This document shows positions 33,724-46,233 of a stretch of 64,000 bases of DNA, piece after piece. The notes under the pieces are model-generated. The model did no database searches, was not told where the DNA came from, and saw nothing but the letters and a program-made list of their open reading frames with translations. This DNA is from Neonectria sp. B-13. Its lineage: Eukaryota; Ascomycota; Sordariomycetes; Hypocreales; Nectriaceae. The position numbers were made by a program, and so were the translations under genes. The stretch's first letter is position 1. Each line of letters begins with the position of its first letter. The stretch is from assembly GCA_002682825.1 (NCBI GenBank), contig NOKP01000012.1, forward strand, positions 62,001-126,000, given 5' to 3'.

Positions 33724-34242
33724 CCCCGTTTGGCAGATCTATAGGGTCAGTGTTAACTCCACTAGAACAAGCCACTACTGATTCTACACCGAGAGGCTAG
33801 TCCTGAATTTCCGTCGAATAATGGGCTTTGTTGTCAATATTTATATTCCCCTCTCTCCGAGTGTATACTGGGCCCCATCCGCCACAAGTGATTGTACCAC
33901 TAAGCCGGTTGAAGGACTTAGAAAACAGACTACAGGAGGTTGCTCGAAACATTCAAAAGTGCTGTGTCACTACGAGTTCTGCTGTAGCTGCAAGTCCAGG
34001 TGGACCAGTTCGCATTAATCTCTTGGTCATTGTGTCCTGCCACCTCAATGACATTTGAAATCCTAGAGTACCAAACGCCCATTGATGCACAAGTATCAAG
34101 TGTATACACGATTTTATGAGGATTATCTACAAGGTATCAATGTCGTATTTAAGGCAACGACTATCCTACCCCAAGCGTTCTTGTCTTTTTTCGAATGCCC
34201 TTGATTTAGACTTGCTTCATTGACAAAGTCTCTACTCCGTAG
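33724..34242. other. Convergent intergenic stretch
   Basis: 519 bp; nothing supported. Confidence 0.45.
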
Positions 34243-35995
34243 TCATCTAATGTTTATAGCACCTGAACTACAACCACAAGCCGTCAAATACCACCCTAGT
34301 GACCGCTCAATGTTCTTTAGCTTCGCTGGCACCTCGGCGCCTTGCTTTCTCCCCATCATACTCAGCAAAGGCGTGGCCATCTGCGAACTCTTATCGACAT
34401 CTTCTAATATCTCTTTGATACCCTGACGCACATCGGCATCACGACACTTGTACAGCACAAAGATGAGCGGTCGGATGATTGCATTGTCCAGGATGGCGGC
34501 CTCACTGGGCTTATTGCACCGCTGCTGCATTTCTCGCGTAGTCCTCATAATGTCGAGATAAATCGGCTTCACATCTGGCAGGACATTGGAGTCCCGGCGG
34601 TGGTACAAATGCAGACTTGTCAGCGTCTCCAGATAGAGAGTCTCGAGCGTGCAGGCGTGCAGGTAGGTGTAGGAATCCTCATCTTTCTTGTGTCTTGCGG
34701 ATTGGAGGAGGGGGGCAAAACTGTTGTGCCAACAGTACATAACTGTGAAAGATCCCTCCCATGCTGCATTCTCAACCGTCGTCTCATTCTGGTTCTCAAC
34801 ATTGAGACTCGACACTGACGGCGAAGAATGAGATGATGGCTTCCCCTCAGGATCAAAAGCTTGCGTGTGATCAACGAGGAAATTCTGCGTCACGTCCCAC
34901 CACCTCAGAGCCTGGGCCAAATCTTTAAAAGACGGCGGCATATCTTCGACCATATACTTGTGCTTGCGGCCCTGGCACCAGTTGTGCAGCTTGTGGTTTA
35001 TCGTGGACCCGTCGAAGCCTAGTTCTAGGGCCCAGGGATGTGTAGTGAGACGTTGTACGATGTCGAACAGGGCTGATTCAAGGGTGGACAATGGTAATTG
35101 CGAGAATGGCAGCCCAGTTTCTCTACATCTCTCGTCAAAATAGGCCTCGGCAATGCGATGACCGTGGTTGAAGTGCGCGAACGCTGTCGACATGTCGCCC
35201 CGGATCATGTCATAAGTTACGAAAAGAATAGACACAACGGCTACAGTGAGGAGCGCGCTTGTAGTCGGGTTGGCTTCCCTGATGGAGCGGAGGGCCCGGT
35301 TATAGTGCACAAGGGAGAGTCTATACTGTGCTTCATCGGCCGACGGGTCGGAATTAGGGTTCGTGAAGGCGTTGGCGGCGGCGCCGATGGCACAGCATAT
35401 CTCGCGGACGGCGACATCTTGCTGGGCAATCTGGGGTGCGAGGGCGGAGAGGATGTTGATGGGAAGGGTCCCGGCTTGCTCGTTCATGAACACGAAGATG
35501 GAGAAGGTGTCCCATTGCTGCTGGGTGTTGAAGGCGGACAGGATGGAGTTGGGCTCGGTCAAGATGCGGCAATCGAAGATTCCCTGGGACTTGGCCACGT
35601 TGTTGTTACCGGTGATGGGCAGAATATCGCAGACGCGGGCTGAAGATATGCATCTCTGGCAAGCCGGTCTCCCTTGGTCGCATTTGATACGCCGTCGTCT
35701 ATTGTCAAGGTGTCAACCAACTAGAACAGTGCAAGGAGTGGATGTCACGCGGGCGGTGTGGACGACGCACTTGCACTCCTTGCACCCGGACCGAGTCTTA
35801 GGAGCCTTTGTTTTTGTAGCCCTGGGGCGGTCTGATAGGGCAAGGACCAGCAGACCTGTCCCGGGAAGCTTGTTCTACAGTTCAAGGGCGCGGAGAGTCA
35901 GTTGGTATCCGAAAGCGGTGGGCCAATGGACTCGATCTAGGGGGTAGACCCACCTTGGCCCTCAACTGGGAGAGACGTCCTTCATTGGACCCCAT
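34243..35995 (-). CDS. Zn2Cys6 transcription factor
   Basis: Exons 35954-35995, 35771-35874 and 34243-35698 give 533 aa. The zinc cluster is split by the second intron, after SGCKEC. It has cysteines at 45, 48, 55, 62, 65 and 72, with KRRRIKCDQGRPACQRC in the third exon. A basic segment (ATKTKAPKTR) precedes it. The C-terminal 430 residues resemble the fungal-specific domain type with ALRSIREANPTTSALLTV and HFNHGHRIAEAYF. The start at 35995 was chosen because the first intron removes an in-frame TAG and no later ATG precedes the cluster. The gene is divergent from an acyltransferase gene 540 bp away. Confidence 0.88.
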
Positions 35996-36532
35996 TGCGC
36001 AGGCTACTAGTGGCCTCAGGTTCTGTACTTGAAGCGTCTTACATCCTGCGAGTGCAACTCGTTGTCCAGAATCCTCGACTGAAGCGAAGCGAGAGGGATT
36101 CTTAGTTTCAGGAGGAATCTTGGCCGGAACTCGCGGGGCTCGAATGTTGCGAAAGATCCGGCCAATCAGAAGTTGAGCTGTGCGAGTTACCCTTTCCAGC
36201 CAAGTTTTGTGGGAACTCAATAAGCGCTAAGAACCAAATTGTGGTTCTCTCAACGAGTTAAGTTTCCTGCAGTCTTGGATATCCGTGAATAGCTCTCAGG
36301 GTAATGGATTTATAATCCTGAATCCTGTCTCATTTCCTGCTCTCTCTCCAATTGTCTTTTCAGCAACTTGACAAACTTCTCCCAGAACACAAGCCTGACT
36401 TGACGGTCTGTGCAAAAATGGCCAAGTCCAGGGCATCACTCACACATTGCACTGTGGTGCGTCAAAGCAGTTCGTACACCAAAAGCCGCACCTCTTTCCA
36501 TTCACTAACATGCTACAGACTACCTTGACCGC
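35996..36532. promoter_or_regulatory. Divergent promoter region of regulator and acyltransferase
   Basis: 537 bp. A possible upstream coding exon of the acyltransferase begins at ATG 36419, but its donor is weak and I do not assert it. Confidence 0.4.
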
Positions 36533-38020
36533 ATGTTCTACCTTCAACATCGAGTCGGTGCCCAGTCAAACATTATTATCTCGGCACACTACGCCCCTAC
36601 AACGTCCACCGGCCAGAACCGGCTCGAGAAAGAGGCAATCTACTCAGCTGTCCGTTCAGTCGTCGAAAAGTACCCGGAACTAAGCATCATCGGGGTTCCG
36701 GAACCGTTGCCGAAAAAGGGACACCACAGCCTTCTTATCGCGGCGCTACACGAGATCGACCTCGAGACTTGTGTCGAGTTCTTAGACGATGAACCACCCG
36801 GTGTGAGCTCAGAAGTCATCGAGCGGCTTCATAACCAATGGGATTGGACCGATGAGCAATTCAATCCCCGACAGCCATGGTGGAAGATAGTTGTTCTCGG
36901 CAGACAGGAGGTGGCATTCGTCTTCCACCACCTCATCTGCGACGGTCGCTTCGGCCATATGTTCCATCGCCAGTTTCTCGCCGGAATCAACGAGTACGTC
37001 GAGCAAGAAAAGCCCTCTTCGCGGATTGTCGAGATAGACCCTGAGAGGGTTCGATTTGGCAAAGAGCTGGAGGAATTCTGGACCAGTACAACATCAATAC
37101 TACACGTCGTCCACATCTTTATCATCAACATTCTTCTCCGATTCTTCCTAGGAAGCAGACTTCTCTTCACCGGCCTGCCCAAGTCGAAACCATACGCAAA
37201 GAACGGAATTGCCGAGGCTACTCCTGATGAATGCACCAAGACGCGTGTCGTTGTCCGACGCATCACCGCCGCCAAAATGCAGCGTATCCTTGCCGCCTGC
37301 CGTGAGCACAAGACGACATTCACGCCCCTCCTCACTGTTATGGCTCTGTGCGCTCTCGCCTGCGATTACTACCCAAAGGCCAAGATCGGAATTTCCAACT
37401 GCGCTCTCGACATGCGGGGGCTATATCCTAGCGGGGAGGAGTCGCCAGATTCAGGCAAGCTGCTGCAATGTGGTGGCGGCACTAGGAAAATCTCCTTACT
37501 AGACAGGCATCGTCGTGTCTTTCCCTCCCAGTCAAGGTCAAATGAGAAGGCAGAGGGAAAGACAGACGGTAAAACTGACAGCAAAATGGCCAACGTGGAT
37601 GTCGACGGGGCCTGGGAGCTGGTCCGAGAATACCGTGCTTCCCTTGCAAAAACAGTTGAGGGGAAAGACTCACCGTTGCTCGTCGTATTTCGGGCTGCCA
37701 ACTCAATGTCGGGCGATCTTGAAGGCATGCTAACCTCCACCTTTCCGGCTTTCGGTCTCCATCTGAACAATTGCGTCCAAATCTCCAACCTCGGGGCCTT
37801 CTCAACAGCTGATCAAGATGGGCTCTGGAAGATTGATGATATGAGCTTTTCGGCTACTTGTGTCAATGGAAACCTTAGTTTCAACATAGGTTTGGATGTG
37901 GCCGGAGTGGAAGGGGGTGATACCGTCATCACTGCGTGTTATGAGGACGGAATCCTTGAGGAAGACGTGGTATCTGGGATTCTCGAGGCAGCCTTGGAAA
38001 AGATGGAAGCTATCTTGTAA
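36533..38020 (+). CDS. Alcohol acetyltransferase-like / condensation-fold acyltransferase
   Basis: One exon, 495 aa from the first ATG. The acyltransferase signature HHxxxDG is HHLICDG at 132-138. Upstream is the typical SAVRSVVEKYPELSIIGV stretch, and QPWWKIVVL precedes the motif. A hydrophobic segment near 190-213 (VVHIFIINILLRFFLG) may attach it to a membrane or lipid droplet. The later blocks TTFTPLLTVMALCAL and FGLHLNNCVQISNLGAF match the alcohol acetyltransferase family. It should transfer an acyl group from CoA to an alcohol or amine. About 20 N-terminal residues may be missing, as the true start may lie in an upstream exon ending before DYLDR. Confidence 0.82.
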   Translation: MFYLQHRVGAQSNIIISAHYAPTTSTGQNRLEKEAIYSAVRSVVEKYPELSIIGVPEPLPKKGHHSLLIAALHEIDLETCVEFLDDEPPGVSSEVIERLHNQWDWTDEQFNPRQPWWKIVVLGRQEVAFVFHHLICDGRFGHMFHRQFLAGINEYVEQEKPSSRIVEIDPERVRFGKELEEFWTSTTSILHVVHIFIINILLRFFLGSRLLFTGLPKSKPYAKNGIAEATPDECTKTRVVVRRITAAKMQRILAACREHKTTFTPLLTVMALCALACDYYPKAKIGISNCALDMRGLYPSGEESPDSGKLLQCGGGTRKISLLDRHRRVFPSQSRSNEKAEGKTDGKTDSKMANVDVDGAWELVREYRASLAKTVEGKDSPLLVVFRAANSMSGDLEGMLTSTFPAFGLHLNNCVQISNLGAFSTADQDGLWKIDDMSFSATCVNGNLSFNIGLDVAGVEGGDTVITACYEDGILEEDVVSGILEAALEKMEAIL

Positions 38021-38529
38021 ATCCCTACCTGTCGTGCATCCGACTTTTATTCTTATGTCAGATTACCAGAAAATCCCTGGCGATTCAGGGAGTCTGACTT
38101 TACCCAAGCCAATCAACATCAAAACCTGAACCCGATCTTTCTCGTATCGTACAATCACAAAGTCAAGTTAGGGATCTGGGACTGTATACTAATTCGACCA
38201 ATTCCAGACGAGCCTAAAGCTAGCACTGAGAGATCACGAGATTCGAAAGCGTCGGGTGAGTAAAGCAGGCAGTAAAGTATCATATCAGGATTCAGACGCC
38301 GAAACAGTCGCTAATGACTGTTGCTCTTCTCTGAGTCGCTTAGCTATTGTGACATTTCAATGGTTTCCAATGTCCCCCGTTGAAGCCCTCTCCAAGTTGC
38401 TTGCACATTTAGTATTGGTACTACGATCAAGTCTTGGATACCTCGTGGTGTTCTTCCAGTCTACCAATTGTATGTTATCTTCTTAAGCTTGCTTTCGCTG
38501 ACGAACCTGCAGGCATTCGTTTATGGTTA

Positions 38530-39123
38530 TCACTGCCGGAGTGTGCTAGGACAGTCACACCTAGTGGAATCTTCTGTTTTCAAAGCGTAGGAGCAGGGTT
38601 CAGAGCGTAGAAAAACAGGGCCAGGCGTTTGTGGAACAGCGACGCTCTCAAAGAATAGACCACGCAAATTCAAAGCTGAAGAAGTCGTGCTTTGGGGTTG
38701 GACATCGGGGTAAACAATGTTGGCAAGGCCATCTTGACTCAAATGACTATCCATACTGGTGTTGACAAGTCCCGGCCACAACGTCCTATATGGCTGTTGT
38801 CTACCGCTGTGTGACAGCATCCAGACAAGTGACAGATCCGGCCGTAGCTTCAAGTTGAAGATCATAGTCATGTTCATTCAACAGACGCTTACATCAGGGG
38901 AGCAGGACGTTAACCGACCTCCATCTGAGGCAGTCTTGATAGTATGGTGCTTTGATATGGATACCTCGCATACTAAATAGCTGAAAGTTTTCACAGACGG
39001 GGGAACGTGCCACGATGTCAACTCATGAGCCTTTTCCGGTTGCACCGACTTCCTCGACCGCGATAATGAGCCTTGTAACACCTCCAACGCCCACTCAGCA
39101 AGCGGATCAGTCAAGGGCTTCAT
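38530..39123 (-). other. Open minus-strand frame with one in-frame TGA, possible gene relic
   Basis: One reverse frame runs from an ATG at 39123 to a stop at 38530, broken only by a TGA at 38880-38878 followed directly by an ATG. Readable segments include DPLAEWALEVLQGSLSRS and SALNLRGLFFESVAV. The second is vaguely like the GL..D.I stretch of HET proteins. I do not recognise a family with confidence. Confidence 0.25.
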
Positions 39124-41930
39124 GAATGACTCGGAGATTCACAAAACCTCTATCTCGAGTGCCGACGTGTTTACTCTCTTGAGTCTACCCTCAGTGCTGC
39201 CGAGTCAGCTGGCGTCTAGATCGATAGTCGGCGACGCGTGGTGCGGCGTTCTCGTACCCGCTAACACAGAAACTCGGCGGTGGCGTTAAAGTTCTTAATT
39301 AAGATGGCAACACTATTGAACCTAGACCAAATTTTGTGGTCCGGCATCGGGATTTATTTTAGAGCGGCTCGCGCTTGGAGGCTAAATGTTTGCCCCGGAT
39401 GTCACAGTTGCTAAGGTTGCCGTTGAGGTTGGTGATGTGGAAATGATTGAGAATTGAGAGTTGGTGTACGCCAGAAAATGGACGGTGGAGGCTCTAAGCG
39501 GCCAGCCAGAACCCGTCGCTGTGATGAAGCCATGGTGCGTGTCTGCGGGGACACTGTGCAGAGGGATGCGAGAAAGCTTGGTTGAGACGATGCGGTCACG
39601 ATGGATGCACTTGCAAGTGTTCTACAAAGCCAATGCAGTGGCTTGTTCTCCACACTTTGTGTGTGCGACCCCCGTCTGGTGTCTGGAGCGGCCTTGGCGA
39701 GGCTTAGACAGCATCAACACCATTGAGATCTAACAGCAGGATAAAATGGAATTATCAAGGCGATGTAGCGAGAGGAAATGGAAGTTACGGCCGATTGGCG
39801 CAGAGAAATATGTTGCGATTGGATCGCAAATATGCTGGGAATGAGAATCACACGGTAAGCAAGTTGCCTGGATTGTCTGGATAAGAAACCATCCAATCCA
39901 ACGCAAAGGTGACACCCTGTCACGGAGTTTTATCGAGGAGAGCACTAAATCCGGTCGCCGGTACAACAAGTCCTTGAAACCGGTGCCGGTGATTATGCAG
40001 CCAGAACCTCCAGTTCGGTCAGCATTTCCAGATATAGACCGGGGACCATGAGAGAGGGAAGGTGGCTTGTCTCGGAGATTGTTTGAGAACGGCGACTTGT
40101 GATGGAGGGTGAGACGGTACGCGCCGTGTGCCGCGGATGCGATAGGGCGTCGCCGTTCCAGGGTAAATACGACTTCTGGTGCTCAGCGATGCAGAACAAG
40201 GTCGAGAAAAAGTGAGAGGAAGCGACAGATGGATTCCAACAGTTGATCGGCAGACAAGGCAAGATATCAATCATGGCGTGAGCATCAATGTCATGGCATT
40301 TGTGGGGAGCATCCACAGTGACGGCGGGCAGCTGACAGGAATGCCTGACCCTGAGCGAAATAAGGCGAGGCAGGGCGGCCACGGATCACTAAAAACGGGT
40401 GGTCAGGCCGTTGGAGCAAAGAGTTTTCACGCTAGATTGTGGAGTGGGAGTGGATGATGAAGGTTGCGATCCCGTAACAGCAACCAATATTGATCCACTA
40501 GTCCACACAAGATTGGAGATTGACTGGAGATGGCATCACGGACAGAGCTGGGAGGTGTCATTCTGCTGGAAATCACCTCAACACCCTCTTCTTGTTCTCT
40601 CTCGCTGCCATCCCCCGGCTTTACAGAACCGGAGCGGACAAGGCGGCAAAAAGGGGCAACTCCAAAAGGCCAAAGACGATAGATAAGGCACGACGAGGGT
40701 GGCGCCGGGCACTAAAAGGTGGCGAGGTGCATGGCGTGGATGCAGGGAATGATTCTGCAACTCCCAACAAACAGTACGGGAATACATTTCTCCTTTGCTT
40801 TTCCGTCCATTGCTCACACGCGGGCCATCCGCTGGTGCTCATAATTCCCTCTGGTATAGACTAGATTAGGCCAATTGCACCACAGGCTCTCCTGCCCCTC
40901 TTATAGTCTCCACGGCATCGAACAGGCCTGGCAGATCTGCGATGCGGATTCGCGTGACAAAAAGCAAACGTCCGATTTCTTCTTCTTCCTTTTGTCGCCT
41001 TCCTGGTTAGGATTGCCTGCATGATGCACGCGATGACGCCCCTGCAGCCATGTGGCATGGGCATATCTGAAGATGACAGAGACGACGACAGCCAAGGATC
41101 ATGTTCCAGGCACCGCACGTCAGCCAGCAGGTCCCCGGCTATGCTATGGTGGAGACGATCGCAGACAAAGGGAAAGCGCGGATCCTCACGCGAATCCTCC
41201 CTCCTCGTCAGCTCTGTCTCACTTCTCGTCGCTCGATCCATCGCTCCAGCCGAGCCAACCGAAGCCTCTCAAGCCACCACTCGAGCCATCGGAACGCGGC
41301 AGTGTCACACGGGAATCGAAATCTTCTCCGAGACTACGCAATGCGGCTAAGCGCCACGTCGAAAACGCCGGCCCGAAGAGCGCAAAACCGCCGAAGCTAT
41401 CGCGATTAGCGCAACCCCGGTCCCCGCATGGTGCGAACCAGCCTCGCGGGAGCTCCAGTCTTCCAAGGCCCGTTGTTCAGGGGTAAAATCGCCCTGTCCT
41501 GTCAGAGCTCGTCCACCAGATGATTCGCAACGATCTGAAGGGCTTGGACCGCCTCTGACTCGCCATCCCGCTTGGCTCACGGACTTGAGAGCCTCTTAGG
41601 TAACACCTACTCCGTTCGAATCCACGCGTATGGACCTCCGATGACGGCAGCTCTCAATAATGGGATGATTCCACCCTCAACTGGCCTTCTATCGAATCTG
41701 GACCAGCTCCATTAAGCTTCCTGGTTCGTAACCCATCGTAGTAAGGGGGTAACCCGGTCGAGTTCGTGCGTGGAGACGACCTAGATCTCACCGTAGCACC
41801 ACGTGCCAGGATCCCTACTTTAAACCCTCTTATGCAGCCCAGCCCTCGCCCTCCCTCCGTGTTTCCGTCTCTTAGTGTTTGGCGATCATCTCCTTCACTT
41901 TGACGACTCCAGCAGCTCTCGTCTTCCAAG

Positions 41931-41951
41931 CAGCAGCAGCAGCAGCAGCAG
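41931..41951 (+). repeat. (CAG)7 trinucleotide repeat
   Basis: Seven CAG units 11 bp upstream of the ATG of the rhodopsin-like gene, in its 5' leader. Confidence 0.85.
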
Positions 41952-41962
41952 CACCCGCAACC

Positions 41963-43403
41963 ATGTCGGCGCTTCTCACCGAGCTGTGGATATGGTACGC
42001 CTTGACGGTGCTTGTAGTCATAGCGCGAATGTAGGTTACCTCACCTCGATCCTGGCTCCACCCGTCACCTTTTACCACATGCTGACCTTTCAACTCTTCC
42101 AGGATATCCCGGAGACTGCTATACGGATCATTCAGGGGAACTCGCATCGATGACTACCTCATGCTGTTCACCATAGTACGTAACCTTAATCACAAGCCTT
42201 CAAACAGCAATGGCCCTTCTAACCTCCCACTAGGTCACATACACCATCCTATTAGTCGTCGTCAAGGTTCTCACCTATACCCCCACCAACCTCATCGACC
42301 CCAATGGCGATCATGTCACACTCGACGCGGAGTCCCTGAAGGACCGGGCGTACGGGTCAAAGTTGGTCATTGTCACCGAACAGATGCAGATGATTACTCT
42401 TTGGTCCGTAAAGGCCTGCTTGTTGATCATGTACAGCCGATTGACGTAAGTCCCTGCCTCATGCCAGCCATCAGATCAAGTAACTGACAGAATGATAGGA
42501 CGAGTTTACGACAGAATCACCTCGTGAAGATTGTCTCAGGCTACACGGCCCTCAGCTTCGTGCTCATGGAGATTCTGTTCTTCGCTGCATGGTGTCGGCC
42601 TTTCCAAAACTACTGGAAGGTTCCTGCTGAAGACATCAACTGCTCGGCCGAAACGAACCACATGATTACGAACGCCGTCCTCAACATATCTACCGATATC
42701 ATGATCATCGCCCTTCCCATGCCAGTCTTTCTGCAATCCCAACTACCCCTGAAGCGGAAGATAGTACTCGTCGCCGTCTTCGCGCTGGGTGCATTCTCGG
42801 TAAGCATCACTCGTACATTACTGGAAATCCTCAACTAATGTCTGTGTAAAGATTCTAGCAGCAGCCCTCAGCAAGTACTACAGCTTGGGTGATCCCTACG
42901 GCAACGAATGGATATACTGGTACATCCGCGAAGTATCAACCGCCATCATCACCGCAAACCTCCCCTTCACATGGACACTGCTGCAGCGCATGTTCAGAAT
43001 AGGATCCTTCCACGCCAAGTACGGCAAGTCCTCCGGCCAGCGCACCGGCGACGTACCAACACGACTGCGATCCGCCTACGGAAACCTCGGCAGCCGCACG
43101 CGAGAAGAGAGGAGGACGAGATTGGGAACCGTCCACGACCCAGACGACTTGAGTCCGTCAGAGAGCCAGGAGCAGATCAACGCGGGTTACGGCATCCCGC
43201 TGAAGATTTACCAAAAGAACGAGGTGCACATCACGAGCGAGGAAGTGGGTTCAAAAGACGGACGTATATCACCACACGGCCAGAACGGACTCAGCGGCGC
43301 TGTGTTTTCGGTAAACGACAGCCCGACGGGCAGCGTGAGCGAGGGAAAGCCCACCAACGACACGGAATTGGGCGTTGTTACAAAGGTGTATCATAGAGTA
43401 TAG
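41963..43403 (+). CDS. Seven-TM fungal rhodopsin-domain integral membrane protein
   Basis: Five exons, 41963-42030, 42103-42175, 42234-42445, 42499-42799 and 42852-43403, encode 401 aa. The first helix WIWYALTVLVVIARMISR leads into RIDDYLMLFTIVTYTILLV, where the conserved DDYLM block of the family lies. Further helices include LWSVKACLLIMYSRL, FVLMEILFFAAWCRPFQNYW, STDIMIIALPMPVF and KIVLVAVFALGAFSILAAAL. The C-terminal 130 residues are a hydrophilic cytoplasmic tail. These proteins are related to Pth11-like receptors but have no CFEM domain here. Ligand and signalling partner are unknown. Confidence 0.92.
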
Positions 43404-44269
43404 CCGATGTGGCGATACATTAGGGCGCGATGCATGAACATAATGGACTCGCAAAACAAGCTTTTTTAATATAGAGAGAAGCAAAGGTTCAATTGGAATA
43501 ATAAACAAGAATAACTTACCCTGTGTCCTCCACACGCGTGTTGTATAAAAGCCGGCAGTGGTGGTTTGTTCCCCAAAAGAACTACACTTGCCTGCCAGTC
43601 GTTATGGATTTATATGAACCAGTGATATCGCGGCACGTTGGAAATGAAGGAGCGTCTGTGCCTAGAGTCAGCCGCTGTCAAATCATCCGCGTTACATCGA
43701 ATTCCCGACATCCCTAAGTAATCCTGTCAAGAACATCCAACGCTACTATCAACATTGACACACCGTTCTTACATCGTAGAACGGCCATCAAAAGCTTAAA
43801 GGCTGTGCCTCGTTATTATTTTGCTTGCTTATGAAGGCAAAGTGCTGTGGTAAATATGCTCAACATTTGCCTCGAGCTGTCAGCAGGTTCCCGTAATGAT
43901 TGCCGCCTGACGTTTCGATCTAACAAGAAACTTGCTAACTGCATTGTCGAGCACCTACCCCACGACATTTTCTTCCTCTGGATTTCTTCTTTTGTTTAGT
44001 TTTTGTTTTTGTTTTCCATTTCTGATATTGGGCAGTGTGTGCAACAAGAAATCCCAGTTGACAACTATGACTGGTCATGGATATAAATTCGAAGACTTGG
44101 CTTGCCAAGTCTGTCACGTGATCTTCATGTCGAAGTTTATGCCAAGGAGCGCATTTCCAAAATTTCCTCGATGACTTCTCCTTTTCTTCCCCCAAGACCA
44201 TCTTAAATCATAAGCCAAGCCGGCGTATATCTCCGAGTCCATTTTTGGATCGAAGAAATATCGCATGGT
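43404..44269. other. Intergenic region before the antiporter
   Basis: 866 bp; presumed promoter. A short frame at 43932-44174 is pyrimidine-rich and not supported as coding. Confidence 0.45.
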
Positions 44270-46055
44270 ATGGCATTAAAGTCCTTACCGTACCATGAAC
44301 CAGGGATCGTAACGATCCTTACACAGTCGTCGTTCCTTCTGCTACTCAATGTGGTCAATTTTATCCTCGACAGTAGCTTGTACTGTGGACTTCTTGGACA
44401 AGTGTTTCTGGGCGTAGCATGGGGTACTCCTGGCGCAAAATGGCTCGGCACCGAGGTTGAAGGAGTCATTGTTCAACTAGGCTATCTGGGACTTCTCCTA
44501 CTCGTCTACGAAGGTGCAATCTACTCTCTGTCTCTCTCTTCGCATTCTGACTTGTATAATTAGGTGGTTTGGCGACTTCTCTCAAAGCACTCAAAGCAAA
44601 TCTTCTTTTGTCGCTGGGTGTTGCTATCACCGGTATCAGCCTTCCCATGGGGCTCTCGTTCATCCTGCGGTATCTTACCGGTGCAACACCGCTCCAATGC
44701 TTCGCCGCTGGTGCTGCTTTGTGCTCTACAAGCTTAGGAACGACCTTCACCGTTCTCGGGACTAGCGGACTGACAAAGTCTCGATTGGGCGTGGTTCTTA
44801 CGAGCGCTGCAATGATGGACGACGTTGTAGGCCTCGTCATGGTACAGATCATTTCCAACCTGGGCGGATCAGACACATCTATCAGTGCCGTCACAGTTGT
44901 CAGACCACTCTTGGTGTCGCTCGCGTTCGCAGTGTTCGCGCCGCTTGTATGCGTGTTTATTGCCAAGCCCATCACCCTGTGGCTGAATGCCAAGCGGGCG
45001 AAGCGGCCGTTAGGATACCTCGAGCGAGCTCTTGGTCGATGCGGAACGGTGTTCTTGGTTCACACCCTGATCCTTCTCGGATATACCTCCGCATCAAGCT
45101 ACGCTGGGACGTCGAACCTATTCGCTGCCTATATCGCGGGAACCTCAATCAGCTGGTGGGACTCGGAAGTACCTCACCCAGTGACGGATGGTGTGGTTGT
45201 GCCAGCACCACTCCAGCAAGAAGGCGGCGGAGATGAAGTTCAAGGCTCAACCCCAAGCCGGGGAGGCACAATTGCTAGCACGACACCGCCTCAAATCGCA
45301 ACACCAAGTTTCTCTGGCGTGAGAATATACGAGAAATACTACCTCGAGCCAGTGAATCGAGTCCTCAGGCCTCTCTTCTTTGTACAGTATCCTCGCCTGC
45401 TGTTTTGATCTTCTACTAACGAAACAAGGCCTCAATCGGGTTTTCAATCCCCATCACCGAAATGTTTAGTGGTCCTGTTGTTTGGCGGGGTCTCGTCTAC
45501 ACTCTTCTGATGACTTTTGGTAAACTAGTTTGCGGAGCTTGGTTGCTTCGCCTCTCTGTTGCATCACACTTTTCGACCAAGCTCAAGAGCGGCATGGCAA
45601 AGGTGCCAAAGCCAGGGATGGGGCATTTCTGGGGTAAATCAGAGAAGCCGGCTGCTCCGCCTTCCAGCGCGGAAGCTTCTACTGCATCAGCTAAGACGTC
45701 ACCAACCACAAAGTCTCAAGCAAAGAAGTCTGCTCACACCGACCCAGCGGGTACGAAGCCCCGATCCATTTATCCAGCCTCTATCCTTGGCTGTGCCATG
45801 ACAGCTCGTGGCGAGATTGGCTTTTTGATATCTTCCATCGCCGAAAGCAAACGTGTCTTCTCGTCTTCCGACTCCGAAAGCACTGCAAGTTCCGAGATCT
45901 TTCTTATTGTCACTTGGGCAATCGTGCTCTGCACTATTCTCGGCCCGTTGGCTGTAGGATTGTTAGTGCGGCGGGTGAAGAAGCTGGAGCAAGGCGTGGA
46001 AAAGAAGGGGCGTATGGTCCGAAGCGATGTGCTAGGGGCCTGGGGAGTTAACTAA
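44270..46055 (+). CDS. Na+/H+ antiporter, CPA2 (KefB-like) family
   Basis: Exons 44270-44513, 44564-45381 and 45429-46055 encode 562 aa. The N-terminus YHEPGIVTILTQSSFLLLLNV and GQVFLGVAWGTPGAKW are family hallmarks. The ion-binding aspartate pair is in TSAAMMDDVVGLV near residue 175. A hydrophilic loop near 320-360 and a lysine/alanine-rich loop (KSEKPAAPPSSAEAS...) separate helices. The last block ASILGCAMTARGEIGFLI is conserved. It should exchange cytoplasmic or vacuolar Na+/K+ for H+. Start chosen at 44270 because the alternative ATG five bases upstream is out of frame. Confidence 0.92.
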
Positions 46056-46233
46056 TTGTTTCAGAAGTAGTCTTTTGCGGAGAAACAAAGAAACAGAATG
46101 AAAGTTGAGCTGTCGTTTTATAAATAGCCAAGTGGCTTTGCGGGTGCTGCGTCGGCGCAAAGTGATGTCAGCCCGTAAGCAGCCTGACAAATGCCATCTG
46201 GGTCTACAAGGCTAGACTACAATATATGCCGCA

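Larger units (their letters stand above)
38021..41962. other. Large gene-poor stretch (3.9 kb)
   Basis: No gene that I can support. It holds one longer open frame on the minus strand (38530-39123, listed separately), low-complexity serine/proline-coding sequence at 41100-41480, and the leader of the rhodopsin-like gene at its right end. Confidence 0.5.

Noticed and set aside
41052..41486. 144-codon serine/proline-rich frame upstream of the rhodopsin-like gene
   Set aside because: Low-complexity composition, overlapping frames of similar length on both strands, no motif or splice pattern.
41605..41630. GTTCGAATCC resembling a tRNA T-loop
   Set aside because: Flanks do not form a T-stem, and no acceptor or anticodon arms are present.
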